From the NCBI RefSeq assembly GCF_001245615.1, contig NZ_CWKH01000002.1, positions 1,736,001-1,800,000 on the forward strand: a stretch of DNA of 64,000 nucleotides, read 5' to 3'. The notes below the pieces were generated by a model. That model was not told the DNA's origin. It did not search any database and saw only the letters and a program-made list of their open reading frames with translations. The position numbers and the translations under genes were made by a program. Of this stretch, positions 8,105 to 16,587 are shown piece by piece (the first letter of the stretch is position 1; each line of letters begins with the position of its first letter). This DNA comes from Mycolicibacterium neworleansense. GTDB taxonomy: Bacteria; Actinomycetota; Actinomycetes; Mycobacteriales; Mycobacteriaceae.

Positions 8105-10060
8105 CTAGTTTTTCTGCTGAGCGGCCAGCCACGGAATGAGGCCGCCGGCGAGTACATGCCGGATCTGCCGTGGTGAAAGGCGGTGGCGCACCGCGAAGGT
8201 GGTGGCGCGCGTGGTGTTGGTCACCGTGATCGGCTCTGCGCCGCCCAATGCCCGGCGCAGATCGTTGAGGACGAGTTGATCGCCGGGCGCCACCGCGTCG
8301 TAGTCGGCGGGATCGGTGAATTCCAGTGCGAGCACCCCGAAGTTGGCGAGGTTCTGCCAATGGATGCGGGCGAACGACTTGGCGATCACCGCCTGCAGGC
8401 CGAGGTAGCGGGGTGCGATCGCGGCGTGTTCACGTGACGAGCCCTGGCCGTAGTTCTCTCCGCCGACGATGATGTGGCCGGATGGAGTGGATTGGGCTCG
8501 TTGCGGATACGTCTCGTCGATCTGGGTGAAGCTGAACATGGCGAGTTTGGGGATGTTCGACCGGAACGGCAGCGCACGCGCACCAGCCGGTGAGATCTCG
8601 TCGGTGGAGATGTTGTCACCGACTTTGAGCAGGACCGGTGCCTCGATCACATCGGGCAGCGGCGTGAGCTCGGGGAGGCTGGAAATGTTGGGGCCTTTCA
8701 CGACTTCCACGGCGCGAGCCTGCTCGGGTGCGGCGGGGGCGACCAGCATGGCGGTGTTGACGCTGAAGTGCGTGGGCAGGTCGAGCTCCGGGTATTCGAT
8801 CCCGTTGTCGGCCGCCCACTGCCGCGGATCGGTGATGACGCCCGTGATCGCCGATGCCGCAGCGGTTTCCGGCGAGCACAGCCACACCGAATCCTCCTTG
8901 GTGCCGGACCGGCCGGGGAAGTTGCGCGGCATGGTCCGCAGTGAGTTGCGGCCGGTGGCCGGGGCCTGGCCCATTCCGATGCAACCCATGCAGCCGGCCT
9001 GGTGGATACGCGCACCGTTGATGACGAGTTCGGTGGTGGCACCCATCCTGGTCAGGTCGGTGAGGATCTCGCGGGAGGTGGGGTTGACGTCGAAACTGAC
9101 GCCCGGCGACGTCTGACGGCCGTGCACCATGGCCGCGGCGATCGCGAAGTCGCGTAATCCGGGGTTCGCGCTGGAGCCGATCACGACCTGGGCCACCGGT
9201 TCGCCGGCCACCTCGGCCACCGGGACTACGTTGCCGGGTGAGGACGGTTTGGCGATCAGCGGTTCGAGCGCCGACAGGTCGATGACCTCGTCGATGTCGT
9301 AGTGCGCGCCGTCGTCGGCGACCAGTTCGACCCAGTCGTCGCCGCGGTCCTCGCCGGTGAGGAACTCCCGCACCGCGTCGTCGCTGGGAAACACCGTCGT
9401 GGTGGCCCCGAGTTCGGCACCCATGTTGGCGATGACGTGGCGATCCATGGCCGACAAGCCCGCCAGGCCGGGGCCGTAGTACTCGATGATGCGGTTGACG
9501 CCGCCTTTGACGTCATGGCGCCGCAGCATCTCCAGGATCACATCTTTGGCCGAACACCATTGCGGGAGTTCGCCTTCCAGCCGGACACCCCAGATTTCAG
9601 GTGCACGTAGGTGCAGCGGTTCGCCGGCGATGGCCAAAGCCACTTCGAGCCCGCCGACACCGATCGCCAGCATCCCAAGCGATCCGGCCGCCGGGGTGTG
9701 GGAGTCCGAGCCCACCATCGTCTTGCCGGGTATGCCGAAGCGCTGCATGTGGGTCGGGTGCGAGACCCCGTTGCCGGGCTTGGAGAACCACAGTCCGAAG
9801 TGTTGCGCCGCGGTCCGCAGATACTCGTGGTCCTCGGCGTTCTTCTCGTCGGTCTGCAGCAGGTTGTGGTCGACGTACTGGACGCTGACCTCGGTGCGGG
9901 CCCGGTCGAGCCCGAGCGCCTCGAGCTCCTGCATCACCAACGTTCCGGTGGCGTCCTGGGTCAGCGTCTGGTCGATCCGGATCGCGATCTCGTCCCCGGG
10001 TGTCATCGACCCGGAGACGAGATGCGACCCGATCAATTTCTGTGTCACGCTCTCCGGCAT
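8105..10060 (-). CDS. Aconitase-family hydro-lyase, one cluster Cys replaced
   Basis: A 651-residue protein of the aconitase/homoaconitase superfamily, close in size to monomeric aconitases of the mitochondrial type. It keeps GSDSHTPAAGSLGMLAIGVGG (about 117-137), two cluster ligands in AGCMGCIGMG (Cys357, Cys360), RNFPGR-G, and the C-terminal swivel domain with GQGSSREHAAIAPRYLG. The first cluster cysteine, in the IGSCTNSS motif of classical aconitase, is absent: the aligned segment is IGSSANPG (294-301), so a serine takes its place. It may isomerise a substrate other than citrate, or hold the Fe-S cluster differently. ATG 10060 begins MPESVTQKLIGSHLV. Confidence 0.8.
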   Translation of the reverse strand: MPESVTQKLIGSHLVSGSMTPGDEIAIRIDQTLTQDATGTLVMQELEALGLDRARTEVSVQYVDHNLLQTDEKNAEDHEYLRTAAQHFGLWFSKPGNGVSHPTHMQRFGIPGKTMVGSDSHTPAAGSLGMLAIGVGGLEVALAIAGEPLHLRAPEIWGVRLEGELPQWCSAKDVILEMLRRHDVKGGVNRIIEYYGPGLAGLSAMDRHVIANMGAELGATTTVFPSDDAVREFLTGEDRGDDWVELVADDGAHYDIDEVIDLSALEPLIAKPSSPGNVVPVAEVAGEPVAQVVIGSSANPGLRDFAIAAAMVHGRQTSPGVSFDVNPTSREILTDLTRMGATTELVINGARIHQAGCMGCIGMGQAPATGRNSLRTMPRNFPGRSGTKEDSVWLCSPETAAASAITGVITDPRQWAADNGIEYPELDLPTHFSVNTAMLVAPAAPEQARAVEVVKGPNISSLPELTPLPDVIEAPVLLKVGDNISTDEISPAGARALPFRSNIPKLAMFSFTQIDETYPQRAQSTPSGHIIVGGENYGQGSSREHAAIAPRYLGLQAVIAKSFARIHWQNLANFGVLALEFTDPADYDAVAPGDQLVLNDLRRALGGAEPITVTNTTRATTFAVRHRLSPRQIRHVLAGGLIPWLAAQQKN

Positions 10061-10099
10061 CTATCCAGGCTTCCCCGGGTATTGCCGGATGAAACGCCG

Positions 10100-10924
10100 C
10101 TAGCCCTGCGCGAGCACCGACACCGGCTGCCACTGCTCCCACGTCGCCAGCCGGCTCTCGTAATCGGCCTTGGCCAGCTGCAGCGGGAGCTCACCGAAGA
10201 ACACCCGCAGCGGCGGGTTCTCGGCGTCGACGATCTTGAGCACCGCCGCGGCCGAGGCCTTGGGGTCACCGGGCTTGGCGCTGCGCTGGGCCCGCGCGCG
10301 TTGCGCGGCATCCCGGGCCTCGTCGTAATCGGCAAGCGGGACAGCATGTCTGGCCGAGGAGCCGGCCCAGTCGGTGGAGAACCCGCCCGGCTCGATCAGC
10401 GTCACGTGGACACCGAACGGTGCGACCTCGGCGGCCAGGGACTGCGAGAACCCTTCCAGCGCCCACTTGGATGCGTGGTACATGCCGACCAGGGGGAACG
10501 CGGTGATGCCGCCGATCGAGGACACCTGGATGATGTGCCCGCTGCGCTGCGCCCGCAGGTACGGCAGCGCGGCCTGGGTGACCCACAGCGCCCCGAACAC
10601 ATTCGTCTCGATCTGGTCGCGGGCGTCGGCCTCCGACAGCTCCTCGATGAACCCGAACTGGCCGTAGCCCGCGTTGTTGACCACGACATCCAGCCGGCCG
10701 AACCGGTCATGGGCCTCTTTGACGGCGGCGAAGTCCGCCTCGCGGTCGGTGACGTCCAGCCGGATCGGCAGCAGCGCGTCGCCGTACTTGTCGGCCAGAT
10801 CGGCCAGCGTCGCCGTATCGCGTGCGGTGGCGGCCACCTTGTCGCCCCGCTCCAGGGCCGCGATCGCCCATTCCCGGCCGAAGCCCCGTGAAGCACCGGT
10901 GATGAACCACACTTTTTCACTCAT
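10100..10924 (-). CDS. SDR-family oxidoreductase
   Basis: A classical short-chain dehydrogenase/reductase of 274 residues: dinucleotide-binding TGASRGFG near the N-terminus, structural NNAGYG, catalytic serine in VSSIGG and YHASK (YxxxK). ATG 10924 gives MSEKVWFITGASRGFG; in-frame codons further upstream add an unconserved leader. The C-terminus is extended compared with minimal SDRs (VDAENPPLRVFFGELPLQ), a pattern common in the broad actinobacterial group annotated as oxidoreductases with SDR domain. Substrate unknown. It is divergent from menG, with 82 nt between start codons. Confidence 0.85.
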   Translation of the reverse strand: MSEKVWFITGASRGFGREWAIAALERGDKVAATARDTATLADLADKYGDALLPIRLDVTDREADFAAVKEAHDRFGRLDVVVNNAGYGQFGFIEELSEADARDQIETNVFGALWVTQAALPYLRAQRSGHIIQVSSIGGITAFPLVGMYHASKWALEGFSQSLAAEVAPFGVHVTLIEPGGFSTDWAGSSARHAVPLADYDEARDAAQRARAQRSAKPGDPKASAAAVLKIVDAENPPLRVFFGELPLQLAKADYESRLATWEQWQPVSVLAQG

Positions 10925-11006
10925 GATCGGGTTCAAGTCGACCCGGTGAGCGCCAATTCCCGGTCGCAGGAAGTTCACAGGGATGACTACGGGTACCGTC
11001 GGCGGC

Positions 11007-11717
11007 GTGAGTCGAGCGAGCCTGGAGAAGAACCCCCACGAAGTGGCGTCGATGTTCGATGCCGTGGCGCGGCGCTACGACCTGACCAACACCGTGCTCT
11101 CGCTCGGACAGGACCGGTTCTGGCGTCGGCAGACGCGTGCGGCGCTGGGCATCGGCCCCGGCGACAAGGTGCTGGACCTGGCCGCGGGCACCGCGGTGTC
11201 GACGGTCGAGTTGGCGACCTCGGGCGCCTGGTGCGTGGCTGCCGACTTCTCGGTGGGCATGCTGGCTGCGGGGGCGTCCCGCCCGGTGCCCAAGGTCGGC
11301 GCCGACGCCACCCGGCTGCCGTTCGCCGACGGGGTGTTCGACGCGGTGACGATCAGCTTCGGGTTGCGCAACGTCGTCGACCATGTGGCGGGTCTGCGGG
11401 AGATGGCGCGGGTGACCCGGCCCGGCGGCCGCTTGGTGGTGTGCGAGTTCTCCACGCCGACCAACGGAGCGTTCGCCACGCTGTACAAGGAGTACCTGAT
11501 GCAGGCGCTGCCGCGGATGGCCACCGCGGTGTCGAGCAACCCGGACGCCTACGTGTATCTGGCCGAGTCGATCCGGGCCTGGCCGGATCAGGCCGAGCTG
11601 GCCCGGCGCATCGGCGAGGCCGGCTGGTCGCAGGTCAAGTGGCGCAACCTGACCGGTGGCATCGTGGCGCTGCACGCCGCGACGAAGCCTTCCTCCTCAG
11701 GCCCTTCCTCTTCTTAA
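11007..11717 (+). CDS. menG: MenG/UbiE, demethylmenaquinone methyltransferase
   Basis: SAM-dependent methyltransferase that performs the last ring methylation of menaquinone. The 236-residue protein has the class I motifs [15 protein letters not shown] (motif I), [34 protein letters not shown] (motif II of the UbiE family) and [20 protein letters not shown] 11007 gives [21 protein letters not shown], matching mycobacterial MenG; ATG 10983 is in frame and would add eight residues. In M. tuberculosis (Rv0558) it is next to mgtA; here four genes intervene, so the locus has been loosened while keeping menD, menG, menJ and grcC1 in order. Confidence 0.94.
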   Translation: MSRASLEKNPHEVASMFDAVARRYDLTNTVLSLGQDRFWRRQTRAALGIGPGDKVLDLAAGTAVSTVELATSGAWCVAADFSVGMLAAGASRPVPKVGADATRLPFADGVFDAVTISFGLRNVVDHVAGLREMARVTRPGGRLVVCEFSTPTNGAFATLYKEYLMQALPRMATAVSSNPDAYVYLAESIRAWPDQAELARRIGEAGWSQVKWRNLTGGIVALHAATKPSSSGPSSS

Positions 11718-11726
11718 CCCCCCCAG

Positions 11727-11792
11727 CACCGCGAGCGTGCGTGTCTGCTGCCCGGCACTCCGTGAACTGCCGACAAACTGCGCACGCTCGCG
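11727..11792. repeat. Interspersed palindromic repeat, copy 1
   Basis: A left arm CACCGCGAGCGTGCGTGTCT starting at 11727 and an inverted right arm CGCACGCTCGCG (11781-11792) enclose about 40 nt that share TGCTGCCCGGCAC with copy 4 and, inverted, with copy 3. The same element recurs at 31120-31194, 31316-31384 and 58803-58870. This copy follows the menG stop by 10 nt and could fold as a hairpin in the 3' end of its transcript, but it has no T tract. Confidence 0.8.
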
Positions 11793-11898
11793 CCCCGCGA
11801 GGTAACCCGCCGGGCGGAAAATGAGGTACTCGACTACCCCAGCTTTTTCGGCTGCGCGCGCCATACCCTTCGATCACATCCGCGAAGGGGGAGGCACG

Positions 11899-12408
11899 AT
11901 GGCAGGAATCATTACGCCGGAATCGTTTGAGACCGAAGAGAACATGAACATTCCGGTGGCGAGCAGCGGCACCCTGTGTCGGGTCATCTCCGGCTATGCG
12001 AACTTCATGGACAAGGACATCACCAATGTGTACGGCGCGCCGATCGGGCTCGGACCGCCGCCGGGCAGCGACGTCCTGGATCCGCTTCCGCTCAGCGGCG
12101 ACTTCTACCCGAACGACGACGACGAGACGTGGCGAGCGTTCGAGGTGCACATGGAGGTCGGTCCGCCATGGCGCAGCGTGCGGGATGTTTCGCCGATCGT
12201 CGCCGTGGCCGGATTCTCGTTCCAGGACAACGATTCGGCCAACGCGTCGGGAACCGAGATTCGCAGCTGCACATGGGACACCGTCGGGCTGACCGGCGAC
12301 CAGATCGACATGGAACGCATCCGCCTCAAGGTCGACGTGCGCATGTGCGGTGGCGCAGACTACTCGATCATCAAACTCGCGTATCACCTGGTGGCGGTGG
12401 GGCGTTGA
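11899..12408 (+). CDS. Hypothetical protein, 169 residues
   Basis: I do not recognise this family with certainty. ATG 11899 is chosen over ATG 11821 because GGGGGAGG (11887-11894) precedes it at good spacing. There is no signal peptide or membrane segment. The protein is acidic, with PNDDDETW in the middle and three cysteines (CRVIS, RSCTW, RMCGG). The second half (VSPIVAVAGFSFQDND, then alternating hydrophobic strands ending IIKLAYHLVAVG) looks like an all-beta domain and faintly recalls H-type lectin or phage-receptor-binding folds, which I cannot confirm. It is convergent with the lipoprotein gene, 4 nt apart. Confidence 0.6.
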   Translation: MAGIITPESFETEENMNIPVASSGTLCRVISGYANFMDKDITNVYGAPIGLGPPPGSDVLDPLPLSGDFYPNDDDETWRAFEVHMEVGPPWRSVRDVSPIVAVAGFSFQDNDSANASGTEIRSCTWDTVGLTGDQIDMERIRLKVDVRMCGGADYSIIKLAYHLVAVGR

Positions 12409-12412
12409 TTGC

Positions 12413-13084
12413 TCAGCGAGCGTTGGCGACCAGCTTGTGGACGATGGTGGCCGCTTGATCCTTCACGTTGCGGCCGCACACCTTGGCCTCGACGGACATG
12501 TTCGCCACCGTAGCGGCGGCGTGCTGGCAGGCCCATCCGTCGGGGCCCTCCCGGGTGGCGGTCTGTTTGATCAGGTCATCGCCGAGCACGAGATCGCCGA
12601 TGGTCCAGACCTCCAGGCCGTGCTCCTCGTGGATCGGGATCGCGGATCCGGTGCATTCGCCCCACACCTTCGCCGAGATCTGGTGCATCTTTCGGGCTTC
12701 GTCCTCCGAGGTGTAGAGGACCGCGGCCTGTTGCACCCAGTGCTGGTGGTCTGAGTCGGAATCCTGGGCGGTCTGGGTGCGTACCGCGGTCCAGTACGTG
12801 AACCGGTAGTCCATGTCTTCGGCGGGATAGAGTGCGGCCAGGCACGTTTCGCCGCGGACCTTCGGGAAGTTGTTGTTCATGTCCCCGGAGTTGCCGGTCA
12901 ACACCATGTTCGGGGCCCCGACGATCGCCTTGAGCTCCTCGACCGGCAACATGATCTGCTCGAGCTTGTCCTCCTGCGGCGACGGAGTCCGTTTCCCGGC
13001 GGTGCCGGACACGGTGCTGGTGCACCCGGTGAGGACGATCAGTACCGCCGCGACAACGGCACACCACACCAGATTTCTGCGCAC
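12413..13084 (-). CDS. Lipoprotein with PknH-like extracellular sensor domain
   Basis: A 223-residue secreted lipoprotein: basic start MRRNLVW, hydrophobic core and lipobox VLTGC (Cys20). The mature part (LEQIMLPVEELKAIVGAP ... CLAALYPAE ... HWVQQAAVLYTS ... WACQHAAATVANMSVEAKVC) matches the PknH-like extracellular domain family found in many mycobacterial Lpp/Lpq lipoproteins, with four conserved cysteines expected to form two disulfides. These domains sit on the outer membrane face and probably bind a ligand. It lies 40 nt downstream of the second MpaB gene on the same strand, so it may be the last gene of the mce transcript. Confidence 0.75.
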   Translation of the reverse strand: MRRNLVWCAVVAAVLIVLTGCTSTVSGTAGKRTPSPQEDKLEQIMLPVEELKAIVGAPNMVLTGNSGDMNNNFPKVRGETCLAALYPAEDMDYRFTYWTAVRTQTAQDSDSDHQHWVQQAAVLYTSEDEARKMHQISAKVWGECTGSAIPIHEEHGLEVWTIGDLVLGDDLIKQTATREGPDGWACQHAAATVANMSVEAKVCGRNVKDQAATIVHKLVANAR

Positions 13085-13124
13085 CCGGTGATTCTTGCCG
13101 ACGAAGAGTGCAGCCCGTCAACCT

Positions 13125-13823
13125 TCAGGACAGCATCCTTCCGGCGACCGCGAACCGTCGCAACGAACGCCGATCGCGGGCGCTCACCGACGTCCCCGTC
13201 AACTCGGCCGCGCGCGGATGCTGCATGGCCCGGATCGCCCGGCGCGGCACGGCCCGCGGCCACCAGTCCGTCGGCGCGAACATCTGCCTGCGGAACGGCT
13301 CGAAATGCCCACCCGCGGACAACTGGGTGGCGCAGGAATCCTCGAAGTACTCGCAGAACTCGTCCCAGCTCGCCGGCATCGGCCGGGTGGAGATGCCGTA
13401 GCGCCGGTACCACGCGCAGCACTGCTGATACAGCAGCTCGTGTTCGGCTTGATCCAGCTTCGCGATGAACGTATTGACCATCATCACAAGGCTTTCCACA
13501 TAGGTGGCGTGCTGAAAGTGGAAGACCTCGGGGTTGAGCGCGTGGTATTTCTGCCCGGCCGGGTCGCGGCCCTTGACCTCTTCGTGCGCGAACCGGATGT
13601 ATGGGCGCATGTCGACGTCGGTGAAGGCGATCCTGATCGCCTGGGTCACTGTGCGCTTGTGGTGCAGCCAGACGCGTCGGTGCAGCAGGGCATGTTGCGA
13701 GATCCCCGTGGCGATCGTCGGATGCAGTGACTGCAGGCATACCGCCCTCGGCAGGACGAACAGGAACCGCCGGTCCCGCAGATAGCGCGACAGCATGGTG
13801 TCCGGGCCGAGCGCGGCCGCCAC
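13125..13823 (-). CDS. MpaB-family (DUF2236) oxygenase-like protein, second of pair
   Basis: A 232-residue protein of the DUF2236/MpaB family, recognised from AVCLQSLHPTIATGISQH, VWLHHKRTVTQAIRIAFTD, RFAHEEVKGRDPAGQKYHAL, and FHFQHATYVESLVMM. The spaced histidines (HPT, HHKR, HEEVKG, HAT) are the conserved set that in latex-clearing protein and MpaB relatives is associated with haem or metal oxygenase chemistry. GTG 13823 starts MAAALGPDTMLSRYL just 5 nt after the stop of the first MpaB gene, so the open frame extending far upstream is not used. It probably acts with its neighbour on a lipid or steroid-like substrate; that is inference from the mce context. Confidence 0.75.
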   Translation of the reverse strand: MAAALGPDTMLSRYLRDRRFLFVLPRAVCLQSLHPTIATGISQHALLHRRVWLHHKRTVTQAIRIAFTDVDMRPYIRFAHEEVKGRDPAGQKYHALNPEVFHFQHATYVESLVMMVNTFIAKLDQAEHELLYQQCCAWYRRYGISTRPMPASWDEFCEYFEDSCATQLSAGGHFEPFRRQMFAPTDWWPRAVPRRAIRAMQHPRAAELTGTSVSARDRRSLRRFAVAGRMLS

Positions 13824-13828
13824 GGAGG

Positions 13829-14734
13829 TCAGATCAGCGCCTTCTTGCGGCGGATCCGGCGGCGCAGGTCCTTCAGCAGCACCGCGTAGTTGCCGTTGCG
13901 GAGGGACTTGGGCAGGAAGCGGTTGACGAACGCCACGAACAGGAAGAGATGTTCGAAGCGGCGCCGGTCGGTGTCGGACCATTCCAGTTCCATCGCGTCG
14001 CGGAACACCGGCGCCAAAAAGCCGATGGTCAAGAACCGCAACAGCGGTGCCAGCATCTTCCGCATCGGCCAGTTGATCATCCGCAGCTCCACCAGAACCA
14101 TGAGGTAATCCCGTACGAACGGCGTCATCTCGACGCGCTCGCACGCGGTGTTCCAGTACGCGTCGAAGTCGGCCCGAGTCGCCGGCCACATCTCCTCGAG
14201 CACCTGCAGCGTGGTGCCGATCGTCATGGCGCTCTGGTAGAAGCCTTCGGCCTGCTCGTCGGTCATCGTGCCGTAGAGCAGCTGATGGGTGTCCTCGTAG
14301 AAGATGAAGAGGCAGGCCGCGACCCACAACTGCAGTTCGCGGTTGAATGCGTTGTACTTGACCGGGCTGTCCTCGGTGGACCGGACCTGCCGGTGCGCGA
14401 CGTTGACCGCCTCGCGGTAGGCGTTCCGCTCCTCATCGGTGCCGAGGATCGCCACGGTCAGATACTGCGCGGTGGTGCGCAGCCGCTTCCACGGATGGTG
14501 CACCAAACTGCCTGATTCCACTCGGCTTTCGGCCACGCCGTAGCCGACTTCGGGCCAGCTCATCTGCATGATGACGTTGGCCGCCGCACCGGCGGCGGAC
14601 CAGAAGTCCAGCGCGTCGGACAGGTCGACGTCCTTCTTCCGGATCCATCGCGGCACACGCTGCGTCACGGTGATCCGGGTCTCGGCGGTGGTCAGGCGCG
14701 GCTCGGCGGCCAGATCCACGTATGTCGCTGGCAT
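13829..14734 (-). CDS. MpaB-family (DUF2236) oxygenase-like protein, first of pair
   Basis: A 301-residue DUF2236/MpaB-family protein: WPEVGYGVAESRVESGSLV, a HHPWKR segment, ERNAYREAVNVAHRQVRS, YNAFNRELQLWVAACLF and EDTHQLLYG. Two hydrophobic stretches near the C-terminus (MLAPLLRFLTIGFLAPVF and LFLFVAFVNRFL) suggest membrane association, followed by a very basic tail (LRRRIRRKKALI). It differs clearly from its neighbour, so the pair is old rather than a recent duplication. It begins 36 nt after the Mce-associated gene and lies in the same direction, consistent with a transcript carrying the mce transporter and these enzymes. Confidence 0.75.
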   Translation of the reverse strand: MPATYVDLAAEPRLTTAETRITVTQRVPRWIRKKDVDLSDALDFWSAAGAAANVIMQMSWPEVGYGVAESRVESGSLVHHPWKRLRTTAQYLTVAILGTDEERNAYREAVNVAHRQVRSTEDSPVKYNAFNRELQLWVAACLFIFYEDTHQLLYGTMTDEQAEGFYQSAMTIGTTLQVLEEMWPATRADFDAYWNTACERVEMTPFVRDYLMVLVELRMINWPMRKMLAPLLRFLTIGFLAPVFRDAMELEWSDTDRRRFEHLFLFVAFVNRFLPKSLRNGNYAVLLKDLRRRIRRKKALI

Positions 14735-14770
14735 GGGACTCCTCTCGGGAAAACTGTGGCGGAACAGGTA

Positions 14771-15367
14771 TTACACGGTCTGCACGTCGTCGACGATCCA
14801 GCGGTCGTCGCTGCGCACCAGCTTGACCACCATCCGGTATTTCTGGTTACTGCCCTGTGGCGCAGTCACATTGGTGACGTGTTGATCGACGAACGCGACG
14901 ACGGTGGCGGTACCTCCGTCGAGCGAGTCGACGACGACGTGATCGGCGGTGGCAGTCGCGACGCCCTTGCTGGTCACCACGATGTCGCGGAGCGCCTTGA
15001 CCATCTCGTCGTATTTGGCCGCGAACCCGGGGGATGAGTTGGCGACGATGTGGTCACGGTTGGCGTCCATCTTCTGGTAGTCGAAGGCGGCCATCGCCAC
15101 CAGATAGTCGCGTGACACCGCGACGGCCTCACCACGCCGTGCGTCGTCCTGCCGGTGGTGGTACTCGCCGAGCGACAGCACCACCAGTGCCGCGGCAGCG
15201 GCGACGGCCACGAGCGCGAGCAGGCCCGCCATCAGCCGGCGCTTGAGCCGGCTGGGTTCGGGCTCGGTTTCCACCTCGGTCTCGAGCTCGTCGACTTCGT
15301 CTTCGGTGGGATCCTCCAACGTCAGCACCGCCTCGCCGCGCTGGTCGTCATCTTCGGAATTGCTCAC
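14771..15367 (-). CDS. Mce-associated membrane protein (first mce locus)
   Basis: 198 residues. An acidic cytoplasmic start (EDDDQRGEAVLTLEDPTEDE) leads to one membrane helix (LMAGLLALVAVAAAAALVVL, about residues 50-70) and an external domain resembling the NTF2-like fold of Mce-associated (Mas/OmamA-type) proteins, with AVSRDYLVAMAAFDYQKMD and VAFVDQHVTNV. These proteins stabilise Mce complexes in the envelope. GTG 15367 overlaps the mceF stop as GTGA, and the open frame further upstream lies in mceF and is ignored. Same position and topology as the 53110 gene in the second locus. Confidence 0.85.
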   Translation of the reverse strand: MSNSEDDDQRGEAVLTLEDPTEDEVDELETEVETEPEPSRLKRRLMAGLLALVAVAAAAALVVLSLGEYHHRQDDARRGEAVAVSRDYLVAMAAFDYQKMDANRDHIVANSSPGFAAKYDEMVKALRDIVVTSKGVATATADHVVVDSLDGGTATVVAFVDQHVTNVTAPQGSNQKYRMVVKLVRSDDRWIVDDVQTV

Positions 15368-16587
15368 TGCGGGCCACCTTTCAGGATGCTGCGCCACTTG
15401 TAGGCCAGCTGGGCCAGGGTCGGGATCTGCACCGGGTCGTTGACCACCTCGGGCCCGATCGGATATCCGGGGGTCTGCGAGTTCTGCAGGCCGAGGTCGT
15501 TGGGGCGGGGTGCGTTGACCGCGCCCCGCATCAGCATGTCGGGTGCGGGCGGGCAGTACATCACCAGGTTGGGTTCTTTGGCACTGACGTCCCCGATGGT
15601 GCGGCGGTCGACGTCGTAGTTGCATACCGGTCCCTGGGTGGCGATCAACGAGAAATCGGCGCGGGTCTGGCCGGTGGCGTCGACCTTGACGATCGAGGTC
15701 AGATCCTGCAGGCCCTTGGGGATCGTCGTCAGCCCGGTCTGCAGCGACTCGGTGCGGTCCCCGATGATCGGGGTGACGGTGGCCAGGTTGGCCAGCGTGG
15801 CACCGAATGTGCCCTGGTAGGTGTCCAGGACCCGCTGCAGGGAGGCCAGCGCGGACGGTGAGCGGTCGGTCAGGTACAGGAACGCCGGACCGCTGCCGTC
15901 GAGCTGATTGGCCAACCGTGAGCTGGCCGCCATACCCCGCACGAACGGGTCGCCCTGGCCGGCCATGGTGGTGACCAGCTCCGCGGTGCCCTCGATCAGC
16001 GGCTGCAGCTGGCCGGTCTGGTTGCGGATGCGGGTGGACACGTCCGCCGCGTTGTCGAACAGCATGGCCAGATCGGGGCCCAGCCCGTCGAAGGCGTTCG
16101 CCAGTTCGGTGCCGACGTCCTGAACCGCCCGGGTGTCAACGCCTTTCACCAGTTGTGCGGTGTCGCCCATGATCCGGTCCATCTGGATCGGCTGGCGGTC
16201 GGCCGGTGCGGCGATGGTGTCACCGGAGGCCAGGTAGGGGCCGCCGTCGGACTGCGGCATGATGTCCACGCTCTGAATGCCTGCGGCCGTGCCCATCCCG
16301 ACGGTCAGGATCGCGTCGCGCGGGATCCGGGTGTCCGGGTCGATCGCCAGCCGCACCATGGCGGTGCCGTCGGGGGCCAGCCAGACGTCGTCGACGGTGC
16401 CGACCTGCACCCCGCGCACGGTGACGCTGGTCCCGGCGGTCAGGCCGAACGCGTCGGCCATCGTCGCGGTCAGCGTCATCGGTGTCCGAAAGCCCTGCGG
16501 CCCGGCCACATAGCGGACCCCGAACGGGATGACGATCGCGGCGATCACCGCGAAGATCGCCAGCTGCACCACTACCAGGCGTCTCAT
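15364..16587 (-). CDS. mceF: MceF, Mce-family substrate-binding protein (first mce locus)
   Basis: 407 residues. One N-terminal membrane helix (VVVQLAIFAVIAAIVIPFGV) is followed by the MlaD/MCE domain (about 38-115: FRTPMTLTATMADAFGLTAGTSVTVRGVQVGTVDDV) and a long helical region that in Mce complexes forms a periplasmic tunnel for lipids. The C-terminus is conserved among MceF proteins (CNYDVDRRTIGDV, MYCPPAPDMLMRGAVNAPRPND). Last of six MCE proteins; overlaps mceE by 4 nt and the Mce-associated gene by 4 nt, so the locus is translationally coupled. ATP supply would come from an MceG ATPase encoded elsewhere. Confidence 0.9.
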   Translation of the reverse strand: MRRLVVVQLAIFAVIAAIVIPFGVRYVAGPQGFRTPMTLTATMADAFGLTAGTSVTVRGVQVGTVDDVWLAPDGTAMVRLAIDPDTRIPRDAILTVGMGTAAGIQSVDIMPQSDGGPYLASGDTIAAPADRQPIQMDRIMGDTAQLVKGVDTRAVQDVGTELANAFDGLGPDLAMLFDNAADVSTRIRNQTGQLQPLIEGTAELVTTMAGQGDPFVRGMAASSRLANQLDGSGPAFLYLTDRSPSALASLQRVLDTYQGTFGATLANLATVTPIIGDRTESLQTGLTTIPKGLQDLTSIVKVDATGQTRADFSLIATQGPVCNYDVDRRTIGDVSAKEPNLVMYCPPAPDMLMRGAVNAPRPNDLGLQNSQTPGYPIGPEVVNDPVQIPTLAQLAYKWRSILKGGPQ

